Shown here: positions 34,158 through 44,509 of the stretch, piece by piece
Layout: each line of letters starts with the position of its first letter
Numbering within the stretch: position 1 is the first letter of the stretch
DNA from: Zea mays
Taxonomy: Eukaryota > Streptophyta > Magnoliopsida > Poales > Poaceae
DNA length: 64,000 nucleotides
Direction: 5' to 3'
NCBI RefSeq assembly: GCF_902167145.1
Contig: NC_050098.1
Span: 129,654,207 to 129,718,206 of the forward strand
Notes under the pieces: model-generated
What the model saw: the letters and a program-made list of their open reading frames with translations, nothing else
What the model was told of the DNA's origin: nothing
Database searches by the model: none
Translations under genes and position numbers: made by a program

Positions 34158-36536
34158 TTAGGCTTGGGACTTAGGTACCCAACTCTTGTTGGGTCCTACA
34201 AGGTTAGTCACAATTTCCTTAGGGACCCAAATGCAAGTTTTATCACCTTTGCATTTTGCCCCTAACTTCCTAGCAATTACTTTTCTATCCTTTCTACAAA
34301 TTGCAAATGAAGCATTCAAAGCACAATAAATTGTAGAGGGTTCATTCACTACTTTTCTATGAACATTTGCAACATTTCTTTTAGAAACAACATTTCTCCT
34401 AGTAACATTTCTATTATACACATAAGAAGAACTAGGAGCACACATGGCATGAGAATCATAAACATATGAATCAAAAGCATCATAACTTCTATTTCTAGTT
34501 TGTCTTTTATCATGATACAAAAAGGCATGGTTCCTTTTAGCACTAGTAGCCATAGGGGCCTTCCCTTTCTCCTTGGCGGGAATGGGAGCCTTATGACTTG
34601 TTAAGTTCTTGGCTTCCCTCTTGAAGCCAAGTCCATCCTTAATTGAGGGGTGTCTACCAACCGTGTAGGCATCCCTAGCAAATTTTAGTTTTTCAAAATC
34701 ACTTTTGCTAGTCTTAAGTCGAGCATTAAGACTAGCTACTTCATCACTCAATTTTGAAATGGAAACTAAGTGTTCACTACAGGCATTAATATCAACATCC
34801 TTACACCTAGTGCAAATTTCAACATGTTCAACACAAGAGTTGGATTTATTTGCTACTTCTAATTTAGCATTTAAATCATTGTTGACACCTTTCAAAGTAG
34901 AAATGGTTTCATGACAAGTAGATAGTTCAAAAGAAAGCATTTCATTTCTTTTAACCTCTAAAGCATAGGATTTTTGTGCCTCAACAAATTTATCATGCTC
35001 TTCATACAACAAATCCTCTTGCTTTTCTAAGAGTATATTCTTTTCATTCAAGGCATCAATTAATTCATTAATTTTGTCTATCTTAGATCTATCTAAGCCC
35101 TTGAACAAACATGAATAATCTACTTCATCCTCATCACTAGATTCGTCCTCACTTGAAGAAGCATAGGTAGAGTTGCGAGTACATACCTTCTTCTCCCTTG
35201 CCATAAGGCATGTGTGACGCTCGTTGGGGAAGAGGGTTGATTTGTTGAAGGCGGTGGCGGCGAGTCCTTCATTGTCGGAGTCGGATGAGGAGCAATCCGA
35301 GTCCCACTCCTTGCCTAGATGCGCCTCACCCTTTGCCTTCTTATAATGCTTCTTCTTTTCCCTCTTGTTTCCCTTTTCCTGGTCACTTTCATTATCAGGA
35401 CAGTTAGCAATAAAATGACCAAGCTTACCGCATTTGAAGCATGATCGCTTCCCCTTGGTCTTAGTCTTGCTCGGCTGTCCATTGCGACCCTTTAGCACCG
35501 TCTTGAAGCGCTTAATGATGAGAGCCATTTCTTCATCATTAAGCCCGGCCGCCTCAATTTGCGCCACCTTGCTTGGTAGTGCCTCCTTGCTCCTCGATGC
35601 CTTGAGAGCAATGGGTTGAGGCTCGTGGATTGGACCGTTCAACGCGTCATCGACGTACCTTGCCTCCTTGATCATCATCCGCCCGCTCACGAATTTTCCA
35701 AGTACTTCTTTGGGCGTCATCGTCGTGTACCTGGGGTTCTCACGAATATTGTTCACGAGATGAGGATCAAGAACGGTAAATGACCTGAGCATTAGGCGGA
35801 CGACGTCGTGATCCGTCCAACGCGTGCTTCCGTAGCTCCTTATCTTGTTGATAAGGGTCTTGAGCCGGTTGTAAGTTTGAGTTGGCTCTTCTCCCCTTAT
35901 CATGGCGAATCGTCCAAGCTCGCCCTCCACCAACTCCATCTTGGTGAGCATGGTGATGTCGTTCCCCTCGTGAGAGATCTTGAGGGTGTCCCATATCTGC
36001 TTGGCATTGTCCAAGCCGCTCACCTTATTGTACTCTTCCCTGCACAAAGATGCTAAGAGAACAGTAGTAGCTTGTGCATTTTTATGAATTTGTTCATTGA
36101 TAAACATAGGGCTATCCGAGCTATCAAATTTCATTCCATTCTCTACAATCTCCCATATGCTTGGATGGAGAGAGAATAAATGACTACGCATTTTGTGACT
36201 CCAAAATCCGTAGTCCTCCCCATCAAAATGTGGAGGTTTACCAAGAGGAATGGAAAGCAAATGCGAATTCGAACTATGTGGAATACGAGAATAATCAAAT
36301 GAAAAGTTCGAATTAACCGGTTTCCTTTGTTTGTCGTGGTCGTCGTTCTTTTGGGAAGAAGAGGACTCATCGCTGTCGTAGTAGACGATCTCCTTGATGC
36401 GTCTTGTCTTCTTCTTCTTCCCATCTCTTCGCTTGTGGCCCGAGCCCGAGTCATTGGACTTGTCATCCCTTGGCTCGTTGACGAAGGACTCCTTCTCCTT
36501 GTCGTTTATCACAATTCCCTTCCCCTTAGGATCCAT
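34158..36536 (-). CDS. gag: Sirevirus Gag, 792 residues
   Basis: Capsid-nucleocapsid protein. The start ATG at 36536 ([12 protein letters not shown]) is 36 bases after the primer binding site. A charged, Lys-rich N-terminus (to about 50) is followed by the copia-type Gag core (about 85-310; [51 protein letters not shown]). The CCHC zinc knuckle is at 366-379 ([14 protein letters not shown]). A basic and Ser/Asp-rich stretch follows, then long coiled coil at about 495-650 and a Sirevirus-specific C-terminal extension rich in Arg and Tyr. Large Gag size is usual for Sireviruses. The copy at 58814-61198 is nearly the same in length (794). Confidence 0.95.
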   Translation of the reverse strand: MDPKGKGIVINDKEKESFVNEPRDDKSNDSGSGHKRRDGKKKKTRRIKEIVYYDSDESSSSQKNDDHDKQRKPVNSNFSFDYSRIPHSSNSHLLSIPLGKPPHFDGEDYGFWSHKMRSHLFSLHPSIWEIVENGMKFDSSDSPMFINEQIHKNAQATTVLLASLCREEYNKVSGLDNAKQIWDTLKISHEGNDITMLTKMELVEGELGRFAMIRGEEPTQTYNRLKTLINKIRSYGSTRWTDHDVVRLMLRSFTVLDPHLVNNIRENPRYTTMTPKEVLGKFVSGRMMIKEARYVDDALNGPIHEPQPIALKASRSKEALPSKVAQIEAAGLNDEEMALIIKRFKTVLKGRNGQPSKTKTKGKRSCFKCGKLGHFIANCPDNESDQEKGNKREKKKHYKKAKGEAHLGKEWDSDCSSSDSDNEGLAATAFNKSTLFPNERHTCLMAREKKVCTRNSTYASSSEDESSDEDEVDYSCLFKGLDRSKIDKINELIDALNEKNILLEKQEDLLYEEHDKFVEAQKSYALEVKRNEMLSFELSTCHETISTLKGVNNDLNAKLEVANKSNSCVEHVEICTRCKDVDINACSEHLVSISKLSDEVASLNARLKTSKSDFEKLKFARDAYTVGRHPSIKDGLGFKREAKNLTSHKAPIPAKEKGKAPMATSAKRNHAFLYHDKRQTRNRSYDAFDSYVYDSHAMCAPSSSYVYNRNVTRRNVVSKRNVANVHRKVVNEPSTIYCALNASFAICRKDRKVIARKLGAKCKGDKTCIWVPKEIVTNLVGPNKSWVPKSQA

Positions 36537-36572
36537 CTCTTCGGGCGGTTAGTCCCTTTCTTGAAGAGAACG

Positions 36573-36584
36573 GCTCCGATACCA
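36573..36584 (-). other. Primer binding site of the intact Sirevirus
   Basis: Minus-strand TGGTATCGGAGC, complementary to the 3' end of plant initiator tRNA-Met apart from one position; it is separated from the LTR end at 36587 by two bases. Confidence 0.88.
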
Positions 36585-36586
36585 AT

Positions 36587-37861
36587 TGAGAGCACCTAGA
36601 GGGGGGGGTGAATAGGTGATCCTGTAAATGTTCAAAACTTAAGCCACAAAAACTTGTTAAGGGTTAGCACAAGTATGGCCAAGTGGCTAGAGAGAACTCA
36701 AAACACGATAACCACAAGAAAGCAATCACAGAGTTGACACGGTGGTTATCCCGTGGTTCGGCCAAGTACAAAACTTGCCTACTCCACGTTGTGGCGTCCC
36801 AACGGACGAGAGTTGCACTCAACTCCTCTCAAGTGATCCAATGATCAACTTGAATACCACGGTGTTTTTCTTTCCTTTGATCTTTTCCCGTTTGCGAGGA
36901 ATCTCCACAACTTGGAGTCTCTCGCCCTTACAATTGAGTTCACAAAGAATACGGAGTAAGGTGGGAATGAGCAACGCACACAAGACTCGAAAATCAGAGC
37001 AACAACACGCACACAAGTCGCAACAAGAGCTCGCAACGCAACACAAAGAGTTCACAACTCCACAAGAGCTCTATATGCTATCACAATGAAACGAATGCGT
37101 GAGATTGATGTCTTGGTGCTTAGAAGAGTTGTAGGAATGCTTGGTATTCTCCTCCATGCGCCTAGGGGTCCCTTTTATAGCCCCAAGGCAGCTAGGAGCC
37201 GTTGGGAACAAATCTGGAAAGCCATCTTTGCCTTCTGTCTCGTGGCGCACCGGACAGTCCGGTGCACACCGGACACTGTCCGGTGCCCGATTTGTTTCCT
37301 TAAATGGCGAAGCCGACCGTTGCCGACCGTTGCAGATCTGGCGCACCGGACAGTCCGGTGCACACCGGACAGTCCGGTGCTTCCTTCCGACCGTTGGCTC
37401 GGCCACGTGTCGCGCGCCGATCGCGCGGCCGACCGTTGGCCCGGCCGACCGTTGGCTCACCGGACAGTCCGGTGCACACCGGACAGTCCGGTGAATTTTA
37501 GCCGAAGTCGCCGGAGAAAAACCCGAGAGCGGCCTCTTCGGCCGAGGCAGCCTGGCGCACCGGACACTGTCCGGTGCACCACCGGACACTGTCCGGTGCA
37601 CCACCGGACAGTCCGGTGCCCCAGACCGAAGCAGCCCCTTGGCTGTACACAGCCAAGTCTTCTCTTCTCTTCTTCTATCTGTTTCTAACACTTAGACAAA
37701 TATATTAGTACACAAAACCAATGTACTAAGGCTTAGAAACATACCTTAACTTGTGATTTGCACTTTGATCATCCTTGGGCATATTTTCACATTTAAGCAC
37801 TTGTGTTTGCACTCAATCACCAAAATACTTAGAAATGGCCCAAAGGCACATTTCCCTTTCA
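36587..37861 (-). repeat. 5' LTR of the intact Sirevirus (1275 bp)
   Basis: Same length and nearly identical to the LTR at 28880-30154. The promoter TATAAAAG is at 37172-37179 (- strand), with the nine-palindrome cluster at 37248-37620 on its upstream side. GTAGT follows at 37862-37866. Confidence 0.95.
37172..37179 (-). promoter_or_regulatory. TATA box of the Sirevirus 5' LTR
   Basis: TATAAAAG on the - strand, positioned after the palindrome cluster; the same motif is at 58173-58180 in the second Sirevirus. Confidence 0.75.
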
Positions 37862-38543
37862 GTAGTTCAAGCCACAACACGGAGCTCTCGGGGGAGCAGG
37901 AGCCGGAGGGATGGATCGCTAGACCCATCACTCGTGACGTCGCTCGCGGGTGTCACTTCCACGACGCTCTCGACACCTTATTGTGTTGGGCTTTTGACCG
38001 ACACACTTGGTCCATTGAGTATCGTTGTGAAGTCTACCAACATCGTCGCGGGTTATACCCAGACCAGTGGGAGATTACTTGCTTGGTGCACCATCCGGAC
38101 GATGATCTCTAGGGTGCAGAGGCCTTCTCAGAGCACTATTCTATCACTGAGAGGGATACTGCTGAGGCAGCCATGGAAGATGTTACACGGCATTCACTTT
38201 TGCAATACTGCTCGTTGTTCAGCGGGATAGCTGACAACCTAGACCTTAAGTACTACCCTCGTCATTCGATCGACAATGCTGGAGGTGTGATTGTCTCGAT
38301 CGTTGGTGAGGGCAATCCCAGGCTGAACAGCATGGTCAACCTGGTCGTCGTGCTCAACACCGAGCTAGACCACGCCCTTGACGAGTTGGGCAAGGTTCAG
38401 TTGAAGGTTGCGGAACTACGTGCTGAGCTCGCAGCGCACCACTATCAGGATGGTGGTTCCCCCGCTCCTGTCGGGATTCAACACCCTTACCGCTCACTGC
38501 CCCGTGGTCGCTTTGATTATGGTACCCCTAACTGCAGGACCTA

Positions 38544-38932
38544 GATAGATTTGGAGCCATAGATCGATAGAGTCAGAGTCTGTAATAATGCTTAATTCAT
38601 TGTCTTGGTCTTAGTCAGTCCTAGTTAGAGTTAGTTTGTTTATCATGTTTTTTCTATGTCTGTCGTGATGAACTTGTAATGAAGTTGGATCTTTCTAATG
38701 ATTGTCACCAAGGTGTGGGCATCCTTTGCAACTTCGTGTAGTTATTAATAAAGTTAGTTTTAGTTAGGCAACCCATTTATTTTGACTATCCTCTTTATCT
38801 GAGAAGTTGTGTTTGGTTGTTTGGGGAGTCAGTGAAGATGATCAATTGTTCAGTACTATGAAGATTTCCATATATCTTTTCTTATGTTGAGAGACTGCAA
38901 GGTCAGATCTGATGTGTGTGTGCTTTCTACAG
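38544..38932 (+). other. ORF0-gag spacer of element B
   Basis: AT-rich non-coding spacer. It ends in TGCTTTCTACAG at 38921-38932, directly before the gag ATG at 38933. This parallels the ATTTTTCAG|ATG arrangement in element A. Confidence 0.5.
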
Positions 38933-40137
38933 ATGTCTGAGAATAGGCGTAGAGGTGGAAGGCGTGCTCAACAGGAGCAGCAGGCACCCAAGAGGAGGTA
39001 GCTCAGCAGCAGTTGCCGCCGCCACCCCCCATGACCATTGAGCAGATGTTCCTGATGCAAACCCAGACAGTCCAAGCAATTGGCTAGACGTTAGCAGCAA
39101 TGCAGCAGGTGCAGCAGCAACAACCCCCACCTCAACCTCAGATGCAAGTTTAGATGCTACCAATGCCTAGAGACAAGCGGTCGGAGTTCATGAGGGGTCA
39201 TCCCCCTGTCTTTGCCCATTCTACTAACCCCATTGATGCCAAGGATTGGTTGTGTACAGTGGATCATGAGTTGCACACTGCTTAGTGCAACGATTGTGAG
39301 AAGGTTCTGTATGATCCCCGCCTACTAAGGGGAGCAGCACAGCCCTAGTGGGAGTCTTACCTCGCCATCCATACTGACCCTGAAACCATCACCTGTGATG
39401 AGTTTAAGGACAACTTCCATCATTATCATGTGCCCGAAGGATTAATGATCGTGAGGAAGGAGGAATTTTCTAGCGTTGAAGCAAGGTCCCTTGTCTGTCA
39501 GTGAGTATAGGGACAAGTTTCTGTAGTTGTCACGTTATGCACCTTAAGATGTCAATACAGATGCTAAGAGGCAGTACCGCTTTCTGATAGGTTTGGTTGA
39601 CCCCCTTCACTACCAGTTGATGAACCACACTTTCCTTACCTTACAACTTTTGATCGACAGAGCCATAATGATTGAAAGGAAGCGCCAGGAGATGGAGGAC
39701 AGGAAACACAAGATTAGTGGATCTCAGGCCGAGAGCAGTAGCCGTCCCTGCTACTCAGGAACCCACCTCAGCAGTTCAAGCAAGGTCACCACTACCAGTA
39801 CCAGCATCAGCGTCAGCACTAGCAGCAATATCAGAGGCAGTTCCCTCAGCAGCAGCAGCAGCAGTACCGTTAGAGCAACCAGCAAGGAGGGAATCAGTAC
39901 CAGCGCCAGAACAACCAGGCACCTCGCCTTCATGTTCTAGCAACCAACCAGAACAATCAGGCAGCGCCAGTGCAAGGAGGAGGACGTGGATGTTTCCGCT
40001 GTGGGGAACAAGGTCACTGGGCAGATCATTGCCCAAAGAAGGCAATGTAGCAGCCGCCAGCTTTCAACACTTCAGCAAGACAAGGAGCACCACAGCAAGA
40101 ACTAGGAGGTCATGGCCAGGCCTACAACCGTGGAAAG
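38933..40137 (+). pseudogene. gag: Gag of element B
   Basis: Decayed Gag. It starts at ATG 38933 (MSENRRRGGRR), followed by a Gln/Pro-rich segment, a Gag core near 39180-39650 and a CCHC zinc knuckle at 39991-40032 (CFRCGEQGHWADHC). Many frames are cut by TAG or TGA at places where the sequence suggests Gln or Trp, for example the TAG codons near 38999 and 39086. Compared with element A it is markedly older. Confidence 0.78.
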
Positions 40138-42933
40138 GTGAACCACTTGGAAGCTGAAGCAATCCAGGATGCACTAGATGTGGCAGTAGATATGTTTCCA
40201 GTCGAATCTCATCCAGCAAAAGTATTATTTGATACTGGTGCCACACATTCTTTTGTTTCTACATCATGGGTAGAAGCACATAACATCCCCGTAGAACCAA
40301 TTATTCCATCTTTAAGAGTTAATTCAGTTGGGGAAAGGTTCAGTCTGATAAGATGTGTCCGAATCTAAGGATTAAAATAAGGGGGATAGATTTCCCCGCT
40401 AACCTAGTAGTAATGGGTACTCAAGGGTTAGATGTCATCCTAGGGATGAATTGGCTGCACAGAAACCAAGCCACTGTCAGTTGTGACAAGAGGATAGTAA
40501 AGTTAGTGTCCCCATCTGGGAAGGAAGTAGTAACTGACTTGTTCATGCCTAAATTAGAAGAATGAGCATGTCACCATTTGTCTGTAGATGGCAAGGTGGC
40601 CAACCTGATTGAGGATATTAGAATTGTGTCGGAGTTCCCCGATGTATTCCCTGAGGAGTTACCAGACATGCCACTCGAGCGTAAAGTTGAGTTTGCCATA
40701 GAGCTTATCCCAGGCACCGCCCCTATTTCCAATAGAGCCTATCAAGTGTCTGAACCAGAATTGGTGGAACTCAAGAAGCAAATTGACGAGTTGTTGGAGA
40801 AAGGCTACATCAGACCAAGTATTTCATCTTGGGCCGCTCTAGTTTTGTTCATGGAGAAGAAAGATGGTACAAAGAGAATGTGCATTGATTACAGATCTTT
40901 GAATGAAGTCACTGTCAAGAATAAGTACCCTCTGCCAAGAATTGAAGACCTGTTCGATCAGTTGAGAGGAGCCAGTGTGTTCTCGAAGATAGATCTGAGA
41001 TCAGGTTACCATCAGCTCAGGATCCAGCCTTCGAATATACCGAAGACATCCTTTATCACCAAGTATGGACTATATGAGTTCACGGTCATGTCATTTGGTT
41101 TGACGAATGCGCCAGCTTATTTCATGTACTTGATGAACAACGTGTTCATGGACTATCTCGACAAGTTCGTAGTAGTGTTCATTGATGATATCCTCATATA
41201 TTCACAGAATGAGCAAGATCATGAAGAGCACTTGAGGAAAGTATTGCAGAGGCTATGAGATTGTCAGTTGTATGCCAAGTTGAGCAAGTGTGAGTTCTGG
41301 ATCAGTGAAGTCCTGTTCTTGGGTCATATTATAAACCGAGAGGGATTAGTTGTGGATCCGAAGAAGGTAGCAGTTATTCTGGACTAGAAAGCACTGAAAG
41401 ATGTCCAGGGAATCAAGAGTTTCATTGGAATAGCTGGCTACTATCGCGTTTCATTGAAGGTTTCTCCAAGATTGACAGGCCAATGATAGCCTTGCTGGCA
41501 AAGAAAGTTGAGTTCAAGTGGACCCCAGCGTGCCAAGAGTCCTTTGAGATGTTGAAGAAGAAGTTGACAACATCACCGGTATTGATTCTGCCAGATGTTC
41601 ACAAGCCATTCTCAGTATATTGTGATGTTTCATACACCGGTCTGGGATGTGTGTTAATGCAAGAGGGGAGAGTAGTGGCGTACTCATCCCGAAAGTTGAA
41701 GATTCATGAGAAGAATTACCCCACTCATGATCTGGAATTAGAAGCAGTGGTTCATGCACTGAAGACCTAGAGGCACTATTTATATGGGCAAAAGTGTGAT
41801 ATCTACACAGATCACAAGAGTCTCAAGTACATATTCACCCAGTCAGAATTAAACATGAGGCAACAAAGATGGTTGGAACTAATCAAGGACTATGAGCTAA
41901 AGATACATTACCATCTAGGCAAAGCAAATGTGGTTGCAGATGCTTTGAGCAGAAAGAGTCAAGTCAATATGTTGGGCGCTCACCCCATGCCGTACGAGCT
42001 AGAAAAGGAATTCGACAGGCCGAGTCTCGAATTTCTGAACAACACTCAAGGAGTGACAGTCGAACTGGAACCCGCTCTAGAGCAAGATATTAGAAAGGGC
42101 CAGAAAGATGATGAGAATATCAACGAGATATGATAGCTGATCGTAGATGGGAATGACAAAGATTTCAGTGAAGACGCAGAAGGTGTGGTGTGGTTTAAGG
42201 ATAGGTTGTGTGTTCCCGACATCAAATCGATCCGGGAACTGATTCTCAAAGAAGCTAATGAGACAGCGTATTTCATACACCCTGGCAGTGAGAAGATGTA
42301 CCAAGACCTGAAGAAAAGATTCTGGTGGTACGGTATGAAAAGGGAGATAGCAGAGTACGTTGCTAGATGCAACAGTTGTTAGAGAATCAAGGCAGAGCAT
42401 CATAGACCCCGCAGGTTTGTTGCAGTCGCTACAAATTACTCAGTGGAAATGGGATGAGATTGGGATGGACTTTATAGTCGGTCTGCCTCTCACTCGAGCT
42501 GGTTATGACTCCATCTGGGTGGTAGTGGATCGTTTAACAATGGCGGCTCATTTCATACGAGTCAGGACCACCTATAACAGTGCAGTGTTGGTAGAACTAT
42601 ATATGTCTCGGATTGTATGCTTGCACGGTGTTCCAAAGAAGATAGTATGCGACAGAGGTACCCAATTCACTTCTCATTTTTGGCAGTAGTTGCATGAAGC
42701 TTTGGGCACACATTTGAAGTTTAGTTCACCTTATCACCCGTAGATAGATGGTCAGACAGAGAGAACCAACAAGATTCTTGAAGATATGTTGAGAGCTTGT
42801 GCGTTACAAGACAAGTTAGGTTGGGACAAGAGGCTACCGTATGCAGAATTCTCCTACAACAATAGTTACCTGGCCAGTCTAAAGATGTCACCATTCCAAG
42901 CACTCTATGGGAGGAATTGTAGAACCTCGTTGT
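40138..42933 (+). pseudogene. pol: Pol of element B, protease to integrase core
   Basis: Protease with DTG at 40231-40239. Reverse transcriptase at 40578-41258, with [19 protein letters not shown] and catalytic FIDDILIYS. RNase H at about 41480-41960 ([20 protein letters not shown]). Integrase from about 42185: zinc finger ending CNSC, core Asp in IGMDFIVGLP, second Asp in VCDRGTQF and Glu in GQTERTNKI. Stops include TGA 41256-41258, TAG 42380-42382 and TAG 42687-42689; element A has CAG or CAA at the last two. The frame is cut after CRTSL by the solo LTR at 42934 and resumes at about 50021. Confidence 0.85.
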
Positions 42934-43785
42934 TGTCACACCCGGGCTTTAAGGAACAAAGCCGGGTGCATCTCATACATGCGCCAAGAAGACAACATAT
43001 ATAATAATAGAGTGTATAGAGATAAATGTCACAATAACATCAAAGTATTTATTACATAAAAGAAGTCTTATTACAAAATAAAAGATAAATATAAAATGAA
43101 CTAAGGATCATCCTTGGCGCAAGAGTCAACTGGGGAAACACCACCTAGATCAGATCAAACTCCTCGCTTTGTGGCTCCTCCTGAACCACCTGTTCTTCTC
43201 ATGTGGGGTGTGAGACAGCAAGGGTGAGCTCACACATGATCATAGCTCTACAAGTTGTGGGGAACCAGTGGCATGAACTCACCAAAGGTGGGAGTTCATG
43301 TGATGTGTAAGGCTAATCAACAACAGGGGTTAAAGCTAAGCATTGCTTTTAATTAGTTGGTCAAAATTTTATTAGCAGTTACTAAATGTAAGTAAATACC
43401 AAACCTTAATAAAAATAATAGAACGAAATTAATAAATAATCCCATGCAATGCAAATGACGAATTGAATTTAAGTTCCATAAATTAATCATGCGAGAGTCC
43501 TGAGCTGCTCATGACCACGAGCACGGCTAGTATACCAGTTTTACACTCTGCATTATACCCTGTACCCACAAGTCATGTTATCCATCTGCCAAGGGATCAC
43601 GACTCACATACACCTCTACCAAGGAAGTGAGGCAGGGCAACACTATGAGGCCATTACAAAGTTCCAGTAGCTTCCGAAAACCCGTTACAGTATGGGAAGA
43701 GCACTTGCAAGAATCCCCCGTCTGACCGCCATCGCAACAAAATCAACCCGAGAACCTCCTTGCATGCAACTCCCCTACCGCCCTT

Positions 43786-44412
43786 TAGGGATGAAAACGG
43801 ACGGAGACGGACGAAAAAACCCCTCTCCCATTTCTGTATCCGCATTTTATCATCGGAAACGGGATCGGGTCCGGAATAGTCGGGAACGGAAACGGGAGCG
43901 GGATAAACGGAATTGCGAAAACGAACGGAAACGGAAATACTAACGGAAACTCATAATTTAATACAAATAGAAATGTTATTGATGTTTGACTAGTGATTGA
44001 TTGACAGAACAATAACATAAAACAAATAGATATAGAGAGGCAACATTCTATTGTTGTTTGGTTGCTAAATGTGTACATTTAGCTACATCCGATGTTGTTT
44101 AAGACTTTAGATCACTTGTCATTGAAAAGAGCCGGTGGTTACAATGGTCAATTATGCTATAATTTATCACCTAAATACACGAGGATTTAGTTTATATAAT
44201 AATGCATATTAGCCTCGTCCCATATTTGTCAAATACAGAATAAATACGGGTTCAATCCGGAAAAAACGGGATCCCGCTAAAACGAACGGAATAAGCCCTC
44301 TCCCGTTTCCGTCCTGTTTCCATATTTTTCCGTAAATACGGAAACGGTCGGATCAAATGTAGAAAACGGTACGGGTCAGGACGAGATTTTTTTCCGTCCG
44401 TTTTCAACCCTA
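43786..44412. mobile_element. Ds-like non-autonomous hAT element, 627 bp
   Basis: Terminal inverted repeats TAGGGATGAAAACGGACGG (left) and, read inward from the right, TAGGGTTGAAAACGGACGG. The outer 11 bases of the left end match the Ac/Ds terminal sequence as I know it. The subterminal 150-200 bp on both sides carry about ten AAACGG/CCGTTT motifs, the known Ac transposase binding core. The 8 bp target duplication is CCGCCCTT (43778-43785) and CTGCCCTT (44413-44420), with one mismatch. It has no coding capacity and would need transposase supplied by an Ac-type element. Confidence 0.85.
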
Positions 44413-44504
44413 CTGCCCTTGCCCCTTTCGGGTAAGGTAGTGTTCCACTAGCTTTCCTAATTAGTCAGCCAAGGGCGTCCCATTAAACCCTTATGGTGGC
44501 ACGT

Positions 44505-44509
44505 GTTTC
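44505..44509. repeat. Target duplication GTTTC of the nested solo LTR
   Basis: GTTTC precedes the LTR start at 44510 and is repeated exactly at 47744-47748. Confidence 0.88.

Larger units (their letters stand above)
28880..37861 (-). mobile_element. Intact Sirevirus (Ty1/copia, Opie/Ji-like), 8982 bp
   Basis: Complete element on the - strand: 5' LTR 36587-37861, primer binding site 36573-36584, gag 34158-36536, pol 30944-34150, polypurine tracts, 3' LTR 28880-30154. It is flanked by GTAGT at 28875-28879 and 37862-37866. Both LTRs are 1275 bp. By eye they differ at two sites (28922, and the G/A change at about 29728 matching 37435), which points to a very recent insertion. Both genes are open from start to stop. 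The CACCGGAC-type LTR palindromes are a known mark of maize Sireviruses. Whether it is Opie or Ji I cannot settle. Confidence 0.95.
28557..38543 (+). pseudogene. ORF0 of element B, split by the Sirevirus
   Basis: Relative of the element A ORF0. The left piece is 28557-28879, the right piece 37862-38543. The ATG at 28557 follows CTTTTGTAG. The left piece encodes a Glu/Gln-rich segment, has a TAG at 28725-28727 and a frameshift, then an acidic Asp run. After excision of the Sirevirus and one GTAGT copy, the frame continues (ARPITRDVARGCHFHDAL, WSIEYRCEVYQHRRG). A TAG at 38110-38112 precedes the ISDN-like region and a coiled coil (VVVLNTELDHALDELGKV) ending at 38543. Domain order, globular then coiled coil, is as in element A, but identity is low. 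Confidence 0.6.
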
